22,942 nucleotides of DNA from Branchiostoma floridae (taxonomy: Eukaryota; Chordata; Leptocardii; Amphioxiformes; Branchiostomatidae), in the NCBI RefSeq assembly GCF_000003815.2, contig NC_049996.1, positions 1,989,892-2,012,833 on the forward strand. The letters run 5' to 3'. Shown piece by piece: positions 9,336 to 17,145 of the stretch (positions are counted from its first letter, which is position 1; each line of letters opens with the position of its first letter). The notes beneath the pieces were generated by a model. That model was not told the DNA's origin. It made no database searches and saw nothing but the letters and a program-made list of their open reading frames with translations. A program made the position numbers and the translations under genes.

Positions 9336-10088
9336 ATGGCGACCCACAAGTGTAAACTTATAATATGGACCTCACTACGCATACTGTGCCTCATGATCGT
9401 TTTCGATCGCGGAAAAGCGACTTCTTGCGGCAACACGCCAGAACCGCATTCTAATTCCAGTCAACCAACCGCAGAAGCCGTCTCGAGTCACGTGTCTGGA
9501 TGGGAAGGCGGGAGTTTGTCCATACAGTGCAATGTAGAAGGTTCGCCAGAACCCTGCGTGGTTTGGGTCAAACCGAACTTGGACGTCATTTCTTCCGACA
9601 ACGCTTCGGAAAGGTACGAAATTGACGCGGATGACGTTCTAACCATCACAGGCTTGCGTCAAAGCGACGCAGGAACCTATAAATGCAAAGCTACGAACGC
9701 CATAGGAACAGTAGAAGCTGAAATTAGCGTAGATGTGTCATCATTAGCAATACTATTGGCTGTGATATTCGGATTCATCGCCTGTATAATTGTCACGGTT
9801 TTAGTCGCCGTATGGAAATACCGAAGGAACAAGCAAAGGATGTCCATCGTACCCGAGGAAGAACAAAAGAAGAGAAAATTAAGACGTGAAACAATTGCGA
9901 ACGGTATTTCAGAGACACACGAGAAAGAAAATGGCGGCCCAAGGGAATCACTAAGGATGACCACCTTAGAACCACCAAATGGTCAAGTAACGACAGAACC
10001 ACCAAACGGTCAAGCAAGCCACGTAGTAACAATAAAACCACCAAACGGTCAAGCGAGCCACATTGTATCGATAGAAGAGGAATCCTGA
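9336..10088 (+). CDS. single Ig-domain type I membrane protein, intronless
   Basis: A 250-residue protein from the first in-frame ATG, which is followed at once by a hydrophobic signal region (residues 8-23) and a basic/polar stretch. Residues about 47-132 form one I-set-like Ig domain: Cys65, Trp77, the DAGTYKCKA motif with Cys117, and a VEAEISV final strand. Cys31 and Cys74 are additional cysteines that could form an extra disulfide. NSS (40) and NAS (89) are N-glycosylation sites. One transmembrane helix spans about 137-160 and is followed by the stop-transfer KYRRNKQR. The roughly 90-residue charged tail has three PPNGQ units (213-217, 223-227 minus one, 235-239) and two QASH(V/I)V units. 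No ITIM, ITAM or kinase domain is seen. The role is probably adhesion or recognition at the cell surface. Lack of introns is unusual for an Ig gene and suggests either a retrocopy or a terminal exon of a longer transcript. The specific orthologue is not recognised. Confidence 0.88.
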   Translation: MATHKCKLIIWTSLRILCLMIVFDRGKATSCGNTPEPHSNSSQPTAEAVSSHVSGWEGGSLSIQCNVEGSPEPCVVWVKPNLDVISSDNASERYEIDADDVLTITGLRQSDAGTYKCKATNAIGTVEAEISVDVSSLAILLAVIFGFIACIIVTVLVAVWKYRRNKQRMSIVPEEEQKKRKLRRETIANGISETHEKENGGPRESLRMTTLEPPNGQVTTEPPNGQASHVVTIKPPNGQASHIVSIEEES

Positions 10089-10134
10089 GCAAACAAACAA
10101 ACAAACAAACAGACAAACAGACTAACAAACAAAC
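10089..10134. repeat. (CAAA)n simple repeat
   Basis: CAAA units with a few CAGA interruptions begin immediately after the Ig gene stop codon, so the 3' untranslated region starts with this array. A position this close after an intronless gene could reflect a degenerate retro-inserted A-rich tract, though it may be coincidence. Confidence 0.9.
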
Positions 10135-10234
10135 GTTTAATTCTTTTATACAATAAGATCTTGTTTCTGAAAGGCCTCAGAAAAATATTGTGTTTCCGGT
10201 TACCTGGCCAACCCCAAGAAAAAAAAACGGGTGT

Positions 10235-10320
10235 ACTGAAAGTGCGAAAAGGAACGAAAAAGAACGAAAAGGAAAGTACCGAAAGTGCGATAAGGAACGA
10301 AAAGGAACGAAAACGCATTT
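10235..10320 (+). repeat. GGAACGAAAA short tandem repeat
   Basis: Repeated GGAACGAAAA, AGAACGAAAA and GAAAGTGCGA units. It explains the long open frames on both strands here, which are not genes. Confidence 0.75.
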
Positions 10321-10600
10321 GAGGAAAGAAAACGATGTAGAATCGCGATTGCGTTGCGATAGACAATTGTATCTGAACAATGCATATCTATATAGTCGAA
10401 ATACGGTATTGAAAGTGCTTGAAGCATTTCCAATTTACACTGTCAAACTGTATTTGTTAAATCATTTCGACCGGAATGTAAAAGAAGAACAAAAATCAGG
10501 ATCCCCTTTATCAGCAACACTTATCGGAAACACAACATTAATTTTCCTAGGCCCTAACATGTAAGACATTGAAAAACAGTAGCACGGTAAGGCCTACGAT

Positions 10601-10781
10601 ACATTTCCAAACCCGGCCCCGGCCGGGCAGCTTTCGGGAACGAAAAGTATGATATAAAAGACACCAAACTACAGAAGACGTAAAGAGAATAGTCATGGGC
10701 ATTATTTGTGTATATTTTAGAATAAACATTTCTATTCTTCGTTTCAACAAACAGCTCTACCGGGCCAAGGTTTGGAAATGT
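10601..10781. mobile_element. small MITE (181 bp)
   Basis: Ends carry inverted repeats: ACATTTCCAAACC at 10601-10613 and its exact complement at 10769-10781. They extend imperfectly inward through CGGCCC and AGCT blocks to about 30 bp. A clear target duplication is not visible. An AATAAA at 10721-10726 inside it could act as a poly(A) signal for the upstream Ig gene. Confidence 0.65.
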
Positions 10782-11071
10782 GACGTTATCCTAAGTTATA
10801 GTCGATGTATATTATAAAGAAAGATTTCTATGAAATGAGAGAACTTCTTTCTAAAAGTGTCTTTGCTATTTATTTTGTCACTGAGCAAAGAATTGCCATT
10901 GGTGTATTCTAGCCAGAATCTTACACTATACAGTCTATTTGCAGTATTACAACAGTTGGTATAAGCTTGAGTCGCATTTACAATATACGGACTTTTCAAA
11001 TAAACTTTACAACGTTTAGTTGCAAAAGTTTGTTTTCTTGTCGTTCTGTGTGTGAACTTGTCTATCTGTAG

Positions 11072-11077
<6 letters not shown>
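10782..11077. other. gene-free AT-rich stretch
   Basis: Nothing recognised. An AATAAA occurs near 10999. Confidence 0.5.

Positions 11078-11136
<59 letters not shown>
11078..11136. repeat. (TG)n microsatellite
   Basis: About 29 uninterrupted TG units. Minus-strand open frames through it encode poly-HT and are not genes. Confidence 0.97.
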
Positions 11137-11138
<2 letters not shown>

Positions 11139-11384
11139 GTCTGTATGTTTGTGTTTCTTTTTGTGTGTGTTTAATTCTCTCTCTCCGTTTTTGTGATTCC
11201 CATGAAACCTTTTTTTAAGAGCTAGAGGAGCAGAAAAAAGAAAAACAATATAGTTGCCTCCCATGCAGGGGAGTGAAATATAAAAAAAGAGGATTGAATG
11301 CATTTCCCTCTTATTCCAATAGTTCAGAAATCAAAATATATATTCTGATTAAAAAACAACAACATTGTCAGTTTGAGCCGCCGA

Positions 11385-11546
11385 CGTTGATTGGTCCACT
11401 GACACCACGTGGCCGTCTATGAAACAAGATACGTGCACGTCAGTGCCTGTCACGAAATTAATAAATACCATCAAATTCATCGTAAAAACACACCTGTCGC
11501 AGACTTGCACCGCTGGCTCGCTCAGAGTCGGGCCAAGACTACGACT
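11385..11546 (+). promoter_or_regulatory. candidate promoter / 5' leader of the lectin-domain gene
   Basis: Just upstream of the first candidate coding exon are an inverted CCAAT box (ATTGG, 11390-11394) and a perfect E-box CACGTG (11406-11411), followed by two more ACGTG words. There is no TATA box at a useful distance. An out-of-frame ATG at 11419 would be an upstream ORF start if transcription begins before it. Placement rests only on position relative to the in-frame exons. Confidence 0.35.
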
Positions 11547-11598
11547 ATGTTCCTACGACTGTATACGGCGTTGTGTAGAATTCTTTCTCCGTCTAGAG
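11547..11598 (+). CDS. candidate exon 1 of the lectin-domain gene (upstream start)
   Basis: ATG 11547 followed by 17 codons (MFLRLYTALCRILSPSR) ending in phase 1 at a perfect donor (AGAG|GTAAGT). It joins in frame to exon 2 and then to the 13065 exon. Initiator context is only moderate (A at -3, T at +4). If used, it adds a basic cytoplasmic leader. If not, this exon is 5' untranslated and translation starts at 13086. Confidence 0.5.
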
Positions 11599-12001
11599 GT
11601 AAGTTTGGTAAACATGTATTTTGTAACAGATCTAGAGAAACGGTATTTGTGAGTTTTGACAGAAAATATAACCACAGTGGTAAAACAGTAATACGGATTA
11701 TTTTTATAACTTTTTAAGACATTTAAGTTGTCTTTTCGGCATACTAAAATAGATGTTAAATATACGTAAAGAAACACGACAGATTAAGTTATATTTACAA
11801 ACGCTGAAATCTTACGTAAAGGCCAGATGTATGTTTCCGATGCCTTTAATAGATCTTAAAATCTTCTGAAATATTTCTCCGCCTTTAAGGGCTTTATACG
11901 TATCTCTGAAACTTTGCTTAAATAGTTGTTTTCGTGCTGTGTCTATAAGGGAAGAACTCCCAAAGGTTACAACTGTTATTGTACTTTCCTCACCCTTCCA
12001 G
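11599..12001 (+). other. intron 1, containing dispersed repeat copy 2
   Basis: GTAAGT donor and CCTCACCCTTCCAG acceptor. Positions about 11785-11950 are the second copy of the 3800-3975 repeat, so a dispersed repeat lies directly upstream of exon 2. Confidence 0.55.
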
Positions 12002-12048
12002 AGATACAGCGTCCAGTGGCCCTGAAGTATCCCGTAACGCAACATCAG
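12002..12048 (+). CDS. candidate exon 2 of the lectin-domain gene
   Basis: A 47-base exon between a pyrimidine-rich acceptor (CCCTTCCAG) and a perfect donor (CAG|GTGAGT). Read in phase 1 from exon 1 it gives E-IQRPVALKYPVTQHQ and ends in phase 0 with no stop. It holds no ATG, so it could equally be 5' untranslated. Splice-site quality on both sides is the main support. Confidence 0.5.
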
Positions 12049-12458
12049 GTGAGTCTTATTCTAAAATATGACATAGAAAGTTTGTCTGACAGTTTTCGTG
12101 AAGAAGACTATGAAAAAGTTAAATTGTTTCTAACTCAAGTCAGTCTAAATTCAGCTAGAAATGAACATAAATATCGTATTATAAAGACTGTGATCTGTTT
12201 CCCTCGATCCAAAGGACCCAAAGGCTCTAACTGATAAATCTATTATTGTAACATAAATAACGCTAGCCCCACAGCCTTTTTGATGCTGCAGGGACAGTGG
12301 GTACCTTTCTCAAAGGCACAAAGTCTAGCCAGAAATGCTACAAAATGGGTTTAACATAGCATAACAGTTCACACAAAAGCAACTCAAGAACACCCACTAT
12401 TTCTCGGTCTTACGGGCTGGCTACCACGTACACTAGTACATTAACTTGTACTCTGCTT
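12049..12458 (+). other. intron 2, first part
   Basis: Starts with the GTGAGT donor. The exonic frame stays open to 12234, but I see no domain in it. A CTTTCTCAAAGGCACAAAG block near 12305-12325 hints at an old SINE of the kind seen at 8660-8815. Nothing else recognised. Confidence 0.45.
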
Positions 12459-13078
12459 AATTTGTAAAATCAGAATCAGGAAAAGATCCCACAGTTTCAT
12501 TGTAGTTTATCTCTCCTTGTGTTACATTTTCAACAGGAGAGCAATAATTTTCAAGTGTAGGACTCTACGTTACATGTGTTGTATTTTCAGGGTTGCTAGG
12601 CTTGCGCTAGCTATTCTACCCAATTTGTAAAATCAGAATCAGAAAAGATCACAGTTTCGTTGTAGTTTATCTCTCCTTGAATTGTGTTACATTTTCAACA
12701 GGAGGGCAATAATTTTCAAGTGTAGGACTCTACGTTACATTTGTTGTATTTTCAGGGTTGCTAGGCTTGCGCTTAAGCTATTCTACCCAATTTGTAAAAT
12801 CAGAATCAGAAAAGATCACAGTTTCGTTGCAGTTTATCTCTCCTTGCGTTAAATTTTCAACATGAAAGCAACAATTTTCAAGTGTAGAACTCTACGTTAC
12901 ATGCGGTAATTAGGCTTGCGCTAGCTATTCTACCCAATTCGTAAAATCAGAATCAGAAAAGATCACAGTTTCGTTGTAGTTTATCTCTCCTTGCGTTAAA
13001 TTTTCAAGAGGAAAGCAATAATTTTCAAGTGTAGGACTCTACGTTACATTTGTTGTATTTTCAGGGTTGCAAGGCTAG
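12459..13078 (+). repeat. four-copy tandem array (147-167 bp period) running into the hydrophobic exon
   Basis: The block TTTGTAAAATCAGAATCAG (or TTCGTAAAATCAG) starts near 12461, 12624, 12791 and 12938, giving periods of 163, 167 and 147. Each unit continues with GATC(CC)ACAGTTTC, TTTATCTCTCCTTG, AATAATTTTCAAGTGTAG and CTCTACGTTACAT. Units 1, 2 and 4 end with TGTTGTATTTTCAGGGTTGC; unit 3 lost that part. Unit 4 supplies the acceptor and first bases of exon 3 (13065). Confidence 0.95.
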
Positions 13079-13182
13079 CTTGACCATGGCCGGCCAAGCC
13101 TCCAACATAACCATGGTCATCCTTACTCTGTTGATGGTGGTACTGACCACTGGCCAGCACATAACCTCGCAAGGCCAGGGCG
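13065..13182 (+). CDS. exon 3: hydrophobic segment (signal anchor or signal peptide)
   Basis: Acceptor TATTTTCAG|GG and donor GGCG|GTACGT in phase 1. ATG 13086 has a strong context (ACC before, G after) and would begin a signal peptide with core MVILTLLMVVLTTG, cleaved near the following QH. However, the stretch before that core (MAGQASNIT) has no basic residue. Read through from exons 1-2, several R and K residues lie on the N-terminal side, which by the positive-inside rule favours a type II signal anchor. The coding part used in both models is 13086-13182. Confidence 0.75.
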
Positions 13183-13223
13183 GTACGTACAACTCTGTAC
13201 AAGTCGTTATACGTATACATGTA

Positions 13224-13469
13224 GCGCCAGTTTTCTTTATCCGCGAGGTAACCTATATCCGTTGTTCTTAAAAACAGGGTATTTGGGGATATCAAATTGA
13301 CGGACGGTGCAATTAATTTTTTTAAGAAAAAACAAAAACAAAAAGCTGCAATGATTTGCCTTTGGAGTTATCACAATTTGGTACCACCGTTCTTTGGATT
13401 CAAATTCCTAAATGCCGTTTTCCAAAAGAACGAATATAGGTTGTCCAGCGGATATTAGTGAACTAGCGT
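13224..13469. mobile_element. palindromic MITE family M, copy 1 (246 bp)
   Basis: Ends are inverted repeats: GCGCCAGTT(..)TTTATCCGCG, GTAACCTATATCCGTTGTTC and AAAACAGGGTATTT on the left, with their complements AAATGCCG, GAACGAATATAGGTTGTCC and AACTAGCGT on the right. It is flanked by TA on both sides (13222-13223, 13470-13471). The same family is present at 14909-15113. Confidence 0.88.
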
Positions 13470-14070
13470 TATCTTCCTCATGCCTTTTGATAAACCGACT
13501 GTTTAGCCAAACCCATACATTCTTCACCATTTCCAAGTCGAGAGAAGAAGCTAGACTACGTACCAACACGTGCATGTTTGAGTGGTTTTTGTTGTGACCC
13601 GTACCTTGCTAGGTTGGACAAAAATGTACAATAAAGTATTTGACAATTATATTCTACCCCCCCCCCCCCAAATGACCAAGTAAGTCTTAGAGCAGAGATC
13701 ATAGTAGAGAAATTATGGAGAACGAGAAAAAACGGACAAGAAAAGTAGTCCATTGTCACTCTCCCAAGAGATTTGCATCTTATTAATTCTTAAAACCACC
13801 TCCGATACCCAACTCATATTACAACGACGAGAACAAATAAAGTTGTTTTTGACATGAATATTTCAAAAAATGAAGCATCGAGAATGTCACCATCATGAAA
13901 TTGGCAATGTCTTAATCAACGGGCCTGCAAAAGTCCGTATTTTCCATAGATGGGACAAATTAAAAGTCTTGCCAAACAACATATAACTTCCTTGATCACA
14001 CGAACCTTTTCGTATAAATATGAGAATCAGTTGGCATCAAAGATGTACAGACGAAACGTTGCCTCAACGT
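13470..14070 (+). other. intron 3, middle part
   Basis: No gene. Holds a 13-base poly-C run (13657-13669). The open frames here are short and without domains. Confidence 0.5.
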
Positions 14071-14074
14071 TTCG

Positions 14075-14386
14075 CAACCCGCCGTTCGTGCAACTTGTCC
14101 GTACGATTTTATGGGGAGGCCACGTCCCCCACGTATTTCTGAAAACATTCAGGCTGTACAGGCTAGGGCAGGCGCGTCGCCCGTACTGGCACGTACGGGG
14201 GTCGAATCCGCAGCCCGATGGCAAAGTTTTGCCTGCACGCAAAGTTCTACGGCGTGTCTGTGTGCTCCAAAATTTGTCGGATTCCCTACGAGTTCGTACG
14301 GAGGCGGTAATTACCACTTACGGATCCCAAAAGATTGCCCACGTTTTGGCACGTAGACAACACGTATTTGCACGTACGGCGGGTTG
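14075..14386. mobile_element. candidate MITE with 19-bp inverted ends
   Basis: CAACCCGCCGTTCGTGCAA at 14075-14093 and, inverted with one mismatch, at 14368-14386. The interior is rich in CGTACG and CACGTA words, including several short palindromes. A B-box-like GGGTCGAATCC lies near 14198, but no tRNA head is seen. The long open frames on both strands (13950-14444 plus, 14027-14317 minus) are probably by-products of this GC-rich repeat. Confidence 0.55.
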
Positions 14387-14469
14387 TGCCCTTAGCCTCA
14401 CTGTATCTTTTCAATCGGTACTTCCATGGCCATTACTCCAATGATCTTTTACTACCTGTCCCTCCATTG

Positions 14470-14660
14470 AGAGCATTTTAGCGTAACACTACTACAAGTT
14501 TTCATCTAGCTGTCATTATTAAAACTGTTTAGCTATCGGTCTTAGAGTCCTACTACAGCAACAGCTTCTTTCCTGAACGTCCAAACTATGGAACTCTCTC
14601 AATAACAATTGAACCTCCCTTAAACAATGTTCAAGCCTTTAAAAACAATGTAAACCACTA
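14470..14660 (+). pseudogene. relic of a non-LTR retrotransposon reverse transcriptase C-terminus
   Basis: Plus-strand conceptual pieces, broken by stops and a frameshift, read YYSNSFFPERP followed one frame over by LWNSLNN, then NNVQAFKNN. The order Y-x-x-SFFPR...WNSLP...F+ is characteristic of the C-terminal end of CR1/L2-like LINE ORF2 proteins. It is short and decayed, so the clade is uncertain. It lies in intron 3 in the same orientation as the host gene. Confidence 0.5.
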
Positions 14661-14760
14661 GCAAAACTCTCTCCATTACCCAGAATTAACCTTGCATGGA
14701 TTAAACTGTTAAAAAATAGAAAGAGGTTTATTGATACTTTGTCTTTCTATGGACCTGTAG

Positions 14761-14883
14761 CTGACTCTGACTGCAGCTCGGTGGGACAGTTCCGGTGTAA
14801 TGACACTATTCAGTGCATCGACGCTGAAAAAGTCTGTGACATGTATGCCGACTGTGATGACCTATCGGACGAACGTTACTGTG
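14761..14883 (+). CDS. exon 4: LDL-receptor class A domain 1
   Basis: Acceptor GGACCTGTAG|CT and donor G|GTAAGT, phase 1-1, 41 residues (73-113). Six cysteines at 77, 85, 91, 98, 104 and 113 have the canonical LDLa spacing. QFRC, CIDAEKVCD and the calcium-binding tail DCDDLSDERYC are present, with all the acidic ligands expected (D/D/D/E). A complete and probably functional Ca2+-binding LDLa module. Confidence 0.95.
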
Positions 14884-14908
14884 GTAAGTAATGTCTGCAA
14901 GATATGTA

Positions 14909-15113
14909 ACAGTAATTCACCTTTATCCACGGGGAAACCTATATTCGTTGGTTTTGAAAACGGTGTACTTTAAATAGGGACGGTGGTTTCAAATTGCAAT
15001 ATTTTCAAAATATTGCAGTTCGAATCCACTGCGCGTTGACGGGATATTCCTAAATACCTTGTTTTTAACAACAACGGATATAGGTTACCCCGTGGATAAA
15101 GGTAAACTGGCGT
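14909..15113. mobile_element. palindromic MITE family M, copy 2 (205 bp)
   Basis: Nearly one long palindrome: CACCTTTATCCACGGGG, AACCTATATTCGTTG and GTGTACTTTAAATAG on the left, complemented on the right. The centre is a perfect 23-bp palindrome (TGCAATATTTT C AAAATATTGCA) near 14997-15019. Flanked by TA (14907-14908 and 15114-15115). Same family as 13224-13469. Confidence 0.9.
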
Positions 15114-15473
15114 TAAGAGATACACCAGAAGGAAGGAATTTACTCGTGGTCATATCAACTTTCCAGTGGGGAACGTTACATTTATTTTCTGTGCTATTTT
15201 CTCTTGTTTTATTTTTCTAAACTTTTAATTGTTAATTCTGTGAACTGAGTACAAGAATATAGTTACAAAATAGTGACTAACGTTACTGACATCGTGAACT
15301 ACATTTACACATGCTTATACGAGAATATTCAAGAAATAAGAATGACTCACTACTTTATAATGTAATTCAGAATTGATATGCAAAAGAGTTGAAAACAAAT
15401 TCTACTCTACAAGACAGGCGAATTCCATACAATGCTTACCATTGATTCATCTTGTCCATTTCTCTGTTTGTAG

Positions 15474-15611
15474 AGTTCCTTACGTGCCCGCAGCCCCTTG
15501 GCACCGAAGGCAAGCAGAACGCGTCCCTGTTGACCATCATCAACAGTACAGACGCTTGTAACGGCCACGACGACTGCCCCAACAAAGAGGATGAGTCCAA
15601 GGCTGTTTGTG
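15474..15611 (+). CDS. exon 5: degenerate LDLa module
   Basis: Acceptor TCTGTTTGTAG|AG, donor G|GTGTGT, phase 1-1, 46 residues (114-159). The size, phase and C-terminal half (DACNGHDDCPNKEDES...C) fit LDLa. Only four cysteines remain (118, 142, 148, 159): the two expected in the middle are missing, replaced by a longer segment with two N-glycosylation sites (NAS, NST). Its fold or disulfide pattern must differ from the canonical one. Splice sites and frame are intact, so it is probably still expressed. Confidence 0.85.
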
Positions 15612-15950
15612 GTGTGTTTACAACTTAAGTTTTGACGCCAAACGAAAGTTTGACAACTGGCCTTACAGTGTAGAGTCAAATAATATTCGGCCATACAGTT
15701 TGGGCAGCTCTTGTACATGATTGAATTTCATGAAAACAACAACAACAACAATAGACCAAATACAGAGGTTCAAAAACAACTCTGAACTTACCTTTCTGGA
15801 GTTCACCTGGATACAAAAGTCACCATACTCTCATTGTCAAGACATTATATGTCTAAGGTGGCATTCAAGATCTCTTTCGGCCTAAATCTGCACGTTAGGA
15901 GCAAAAGTTGCTCAAAGTCTTAAGATTTAACCCCTTGGTCACAGAGGTCA
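15612..15950 (+). other. intron 5, first part
   Basis: No gene. A short AAC trinucleotide repeat lies near 15735-15750. Confidence 0.5.
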
Positions 15951-15960
15951 CATATTCATA

Positions 15961-16110
15961 CATATGCGCGATAGCCACGGTTAAAAAGAGACACGCTACG
16001 GCTGACTGAGGTACTGCAACTAGGGGCTTGGTAATGGTTAGCTTCATACGCGCTGCAGGCACGGTTCAAAAGAGACACCCTACGACTGACTGAGGAACTG
16101 CAGCTGGAGC
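15961..16110 (+). repeat. 84-bp tandem duplication at the outer end of the inverted repeat
   Basis: CATATGCGCG at 15961 and CATACGCGCT at 16045 each lead into CACGGTT(A/C)AAAAGAGACAC, C(G/C)CTACG, CTGACTGAGG and ACTGCA. Offset is 84 bases. The second copy is the outer end of the left arm of the inverted repeat at 16052-16826. Confidence 0.8.
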
Positions 16111-16826
16111 ATTTTAGGTTACTCCTTTATCTACACGGTTATAGTGACTGAAAGTGACACTACAATCATATGAAAACAAAGACACTGCGGGTACATCCTT
16201 CTTTAAGATACGGTGAAGTAGCTTTTGGTTGCTAGAACGTCCAGTGCGTTTTAGACGACTGCAGAGTACTGCAACAGGCTCTGGTAGCAAACGCAATAAT
16301 CTGTGATCATCTATGACATTACGGTACCTAAGATGACGCTAATAACCACACAAGTATACCATCAAATTCTGTTCTAGGTGAAAAGAAGAGGGTTATCGAC
16401 CACAAGAGAGACTACTAAATCTTAGATCGACAATCGGTTATACTTTCCTGTATCAGTACTATTCGGATAACCAGGGCAGGGTGTTTGAAGTTTTGACCTT
16501 TCCAACCGATCCGAGTGTCCTGGCCCATCATCATCATCATCATTATTAACCTGATTACCCACATCAATCTTGCTGTAGAATATAACCGATTGTCGATCTA
16601 AAAAGCGAAAGACTTGCCGTATTCGATAACCACCTTCTTTGCATCTATAAGACGGGATTGATGACATATAGATGACTTGTGTGACCATTAGCGCCACTTG
16701 GGGCACTGTAAAGCGCGTAAATCAACGCATTTGCCGGTGACCAATGCATTTGCAAAGAGGGCAGCTTGCAGTACCTCAATCAGCTGTAGAGTGTCTCTTT
16801 TTGTATACCGTGACTGCCTCTGCAGG
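16052..16826. repeat. long imperfect inverted repeat (foldback-like element) with a CAT microsatellite in the loop
   Basis: Outer blocks CTGCAGGCACGG, AAAAGAGACAC, CTGACTGAGG and ACTGCAG (16052-16103) recur inverted at 16764-16826. Middle blocks GCAAACGC, GACGCTAATAACC and ACACAAGT (16285-16355) recur inverted near 16680-16765. Inner blocks CATCAA, GGTTATCG and the exact AGATCGACAATCGGTTATA (16423-16441) recur inverted at 16578-16640. The loop holds (CAT)n near 16525-16545. The left arm has about 170 bases extra. The size and structure suggest an old foldback or MITE-like element, family unknown. Confidence 0.8.
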
Positions 16827-17145
16827 TTGCACGTCTGTGTCCCTATTGCATCCCAGTCGATTGGAAACGGGCTTCATAACAGGGTTAGCAGTAAAATGAA
16901 CTGCCTCGGAGTATGCTGCAGTCAGATAGCTGCAACTGGGAAGAGGATACAAGCTAGAAATGGAGAAATACCGCGCTATATGTTGATCAGGACACTGTAA
17001 ATATCCTCAGCTAAGGTTATATCATTAGGAGGTTCGATCATATCATAAAATCCAACAGAAGCTAACAACTTGATCTAGAGTGTCTTTAACATAGCCTTCT
17101 TACCTCTGCCAAGAATACTATGTTGTCATTTGTCGATGTATGTTT

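Noticed and set aside
9677-10433. Several minus-strand frames overlapping and following the Ig gene
   Set aside because: Antisense shadows of the Ig coding sequence and of the CAAA and GGAACGAAAA repeats; no domains or signal features.
12459-13078. CRISPR-like array
   Set aside because: The units are contiguous tandem duplications of 147-167 bp with no repeat-spacer structure, in a eukaryotic intron.
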